DNA from: Apteryx mantelli
Lineage: Eukaryota > Chordata > Aves > Apterygiformes > Apterygidae
Reading direction: 5' to 3'
DNA: 64,000 nucleotides
Assembly: GCF_036417845.1 (NCBI RefSeq)
Contig: NC_089981.1
Span: 84,609,268 to 84,673,267 of the forward strand
Shown here: piece by piece, positions 62,692 through 64,000 of the stretch
Layout: each line of letters starts with the position of its first letter
Position numbering within the stretch: the stretch's first letter is position 1
Notes under the pieces: generated by a model
Seen by the model: only the letters and a program-made list of their open reading frames with translations
What the model was told of the DNA's origin: nothing
Database searches by the model: none
Translations under genes and position numbers: made by a program

Positions 62692-64000
62692 CTGAAGTTT
62701 CAAATAAAACACTTTTTAAGCAAAAAAAAAGGCTGATCTTGATAGCAAAGAAAGAAAGATGGGTATCAGAAAAATTACTGTTTTTCTGTTTCTTCTATTA
62801 TAATCTCCAATTCTGAGAAAAGCAGCAGACACTCCAATTTATATTGCAAAGGCCAACAAGGACAAATTTCAAGAAGCAGTTAATCTCACACTATTCAATC
62901 TACTTGTCATGTGCAAGCCTGAGAAGTTTATTAATTTATTTGCAAACTTAAACTTCTCTACAGGAGTGACATCATGGAATTCTGTTTATCACTGTGTTTT
63001 TTTCCTCCCGCTCATATGAAATCCATACGAAGCACCCATTTGAAAAGAAAAGTCACAGACCCACTTAGTTTAAACTAACTTCTGATCTTAGGCATTCAAA
63101 CTGACAGGTAAGTAGTATTTTGGGGGTTGTGGATAACATAAACCATTACGTAATCCAGTGCATCCTTCCACAGCAGTATTTCCTCTAAAGGTCCCAAAAG
63201 GTGAAAAACGTATTTGCAGTATTTGAATTACCACAAACACGGAACAAGGTGACATTTTTGCTCTAGACCACATATGGATAGAAAAAGGCACGATGATGAA
63301 CTCCTAGACCTACCAGGATCAGTGAAAGCTGTGCAACCTAATTCAGTTGAGGCAGGATTTTAGCCCAAAATCACAAAAAGACATTCTTGTTTTTCAGTTA
63401 GAAGAGGACAGGGCAGTAGTTAGAGGGCCAGTATTAACTTAACCTCCTATTTAGAAGCGCATTAATTTAAAACCTATCCTTAATAAAGAGATATACAACA
63501 ATCAGGACACACATAAGGATATCACACCTCACATTTTAAGCTAACATAAAATGGGTAAGTCAGCATCAACTGTTCACCCTATATCACACTAATATGTCTT
63601 TTGCAGGAAAGGGGAAGATAACTAGCCAGTGTAGTTAGCTTTTTCACAGGAGAAAGTAGAATGTTAAACTCAGTTAGAAGACTGTTACAACTGAACTCTT
63701 TCCAGCTTACCCTGAAGACGCAAAATAAAGGACTATCAAGTCAGTTAAGGAAACAATATCTACAAGAATCGGTGAACAAAACCTGTCAGTTCAACTCTCT
63801 AATGAAATCTGTTCTTTAATGGAGAGATGTCTTTCATGGATGGTGACAGAAGATGTGTATTTAACTTGTCCAACGATAGCAGAAAAATTTTACTTAAGAA
63901 AACTTTTGATACGTATCTGTAAACTTTGTGTTTAAAAATCTGCAAGACATCTACCTTTACAGTACAAGCCTAGGCATTTGTACTTATTTAATATATATTT
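62692..64000 (-). other. ARID4A intron upstream of exon a, to the window edge
   Basis: I looked for the preceding exon (human [20 protein letters not shown]) on the minus strand and did not find it, so it should lie beyond 64,000. No repeat or other gene recognised. Confidence 0.55.

Noticed and set aside
1-64000. CRISPR arrays, bacterial operons, intact retroviruses or transposase genes
   Set aside because: No regularly spaced repeats, LTR pairs or pol/transposase-like frames were seen; the window is ordinary vertebrate gene sequence.

Overview
This is a vertebrate nuclear window, most likely from a bird. Three genes are readable, in the order KIAA0586/TALPID3 (minus strand), TIMM9 (plus strand), ARID4A (minus strand). 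This matches, inverted, the human chr14q23 block ARID4A-(TOMM20L)-TIMM9-KIAA0586. The bird call rests on AT-rich spliced genes, decayed CR1 LINE fragments, and no mammalian Alu/L1-type repeats that I can see. The species cannot be fixed from this sequence.

Layout. 1-12.5 kb: the first 11 coding exons (525 codons, every phase consistent) of KIAA0586, a centrosome/basal-body protein needed for ciliogenesis and Hedgehog signalling; the rest of the gene lies before position 1. About 12.7-13.7 kb: a CpG island acting as a head-to-head promoter, with an RFX X-box-like site, CCAAT boxes, an E-box and a perfect 16-bp inverted repeat. 13.4-21.35 kb: TIMM9, an 89-residue twin-CX3C small TIM chaperone of the mitochondrial intermembrane space, complete in three coding exons. 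21.4-32 kb: intergenic, with old SINE-like and simple repeats, a GC-rich patch and an orphan pair of splice-like signals on the plus strand; I could not find TOMM20L here. About 32-64 kb: ARID4A (RBP1), 17 coding exons on the minus strand (1,107 codons plus stop, all phases consistent), starting inside the RBB1NT-like region and covering the ARID, chromo-barrel, LxCxE and C-terminal regions. Its N-terminal Tudor exons lie beyond 64,000.

The three products are not one pathway: cilium/centrosome, mitochondrial import and chromatin repression. Only KIAA0586 and TIMM9 appear to share regulatory DNA. I found no mobile system, CRISPR array, intact retrovirus or unknown multi-gene system. The most interesting leads are the promoter architecture, a modular alternatively spliceable stretch of ARID4A, the missing TOMM20L, a candidate unannotated transcript near 23.7-24.3 kb, and a palindromic/tandem-duplicated motif at 44.15 kb. 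Exon borders were set by hand from splice consensus, phase and family knowledge.
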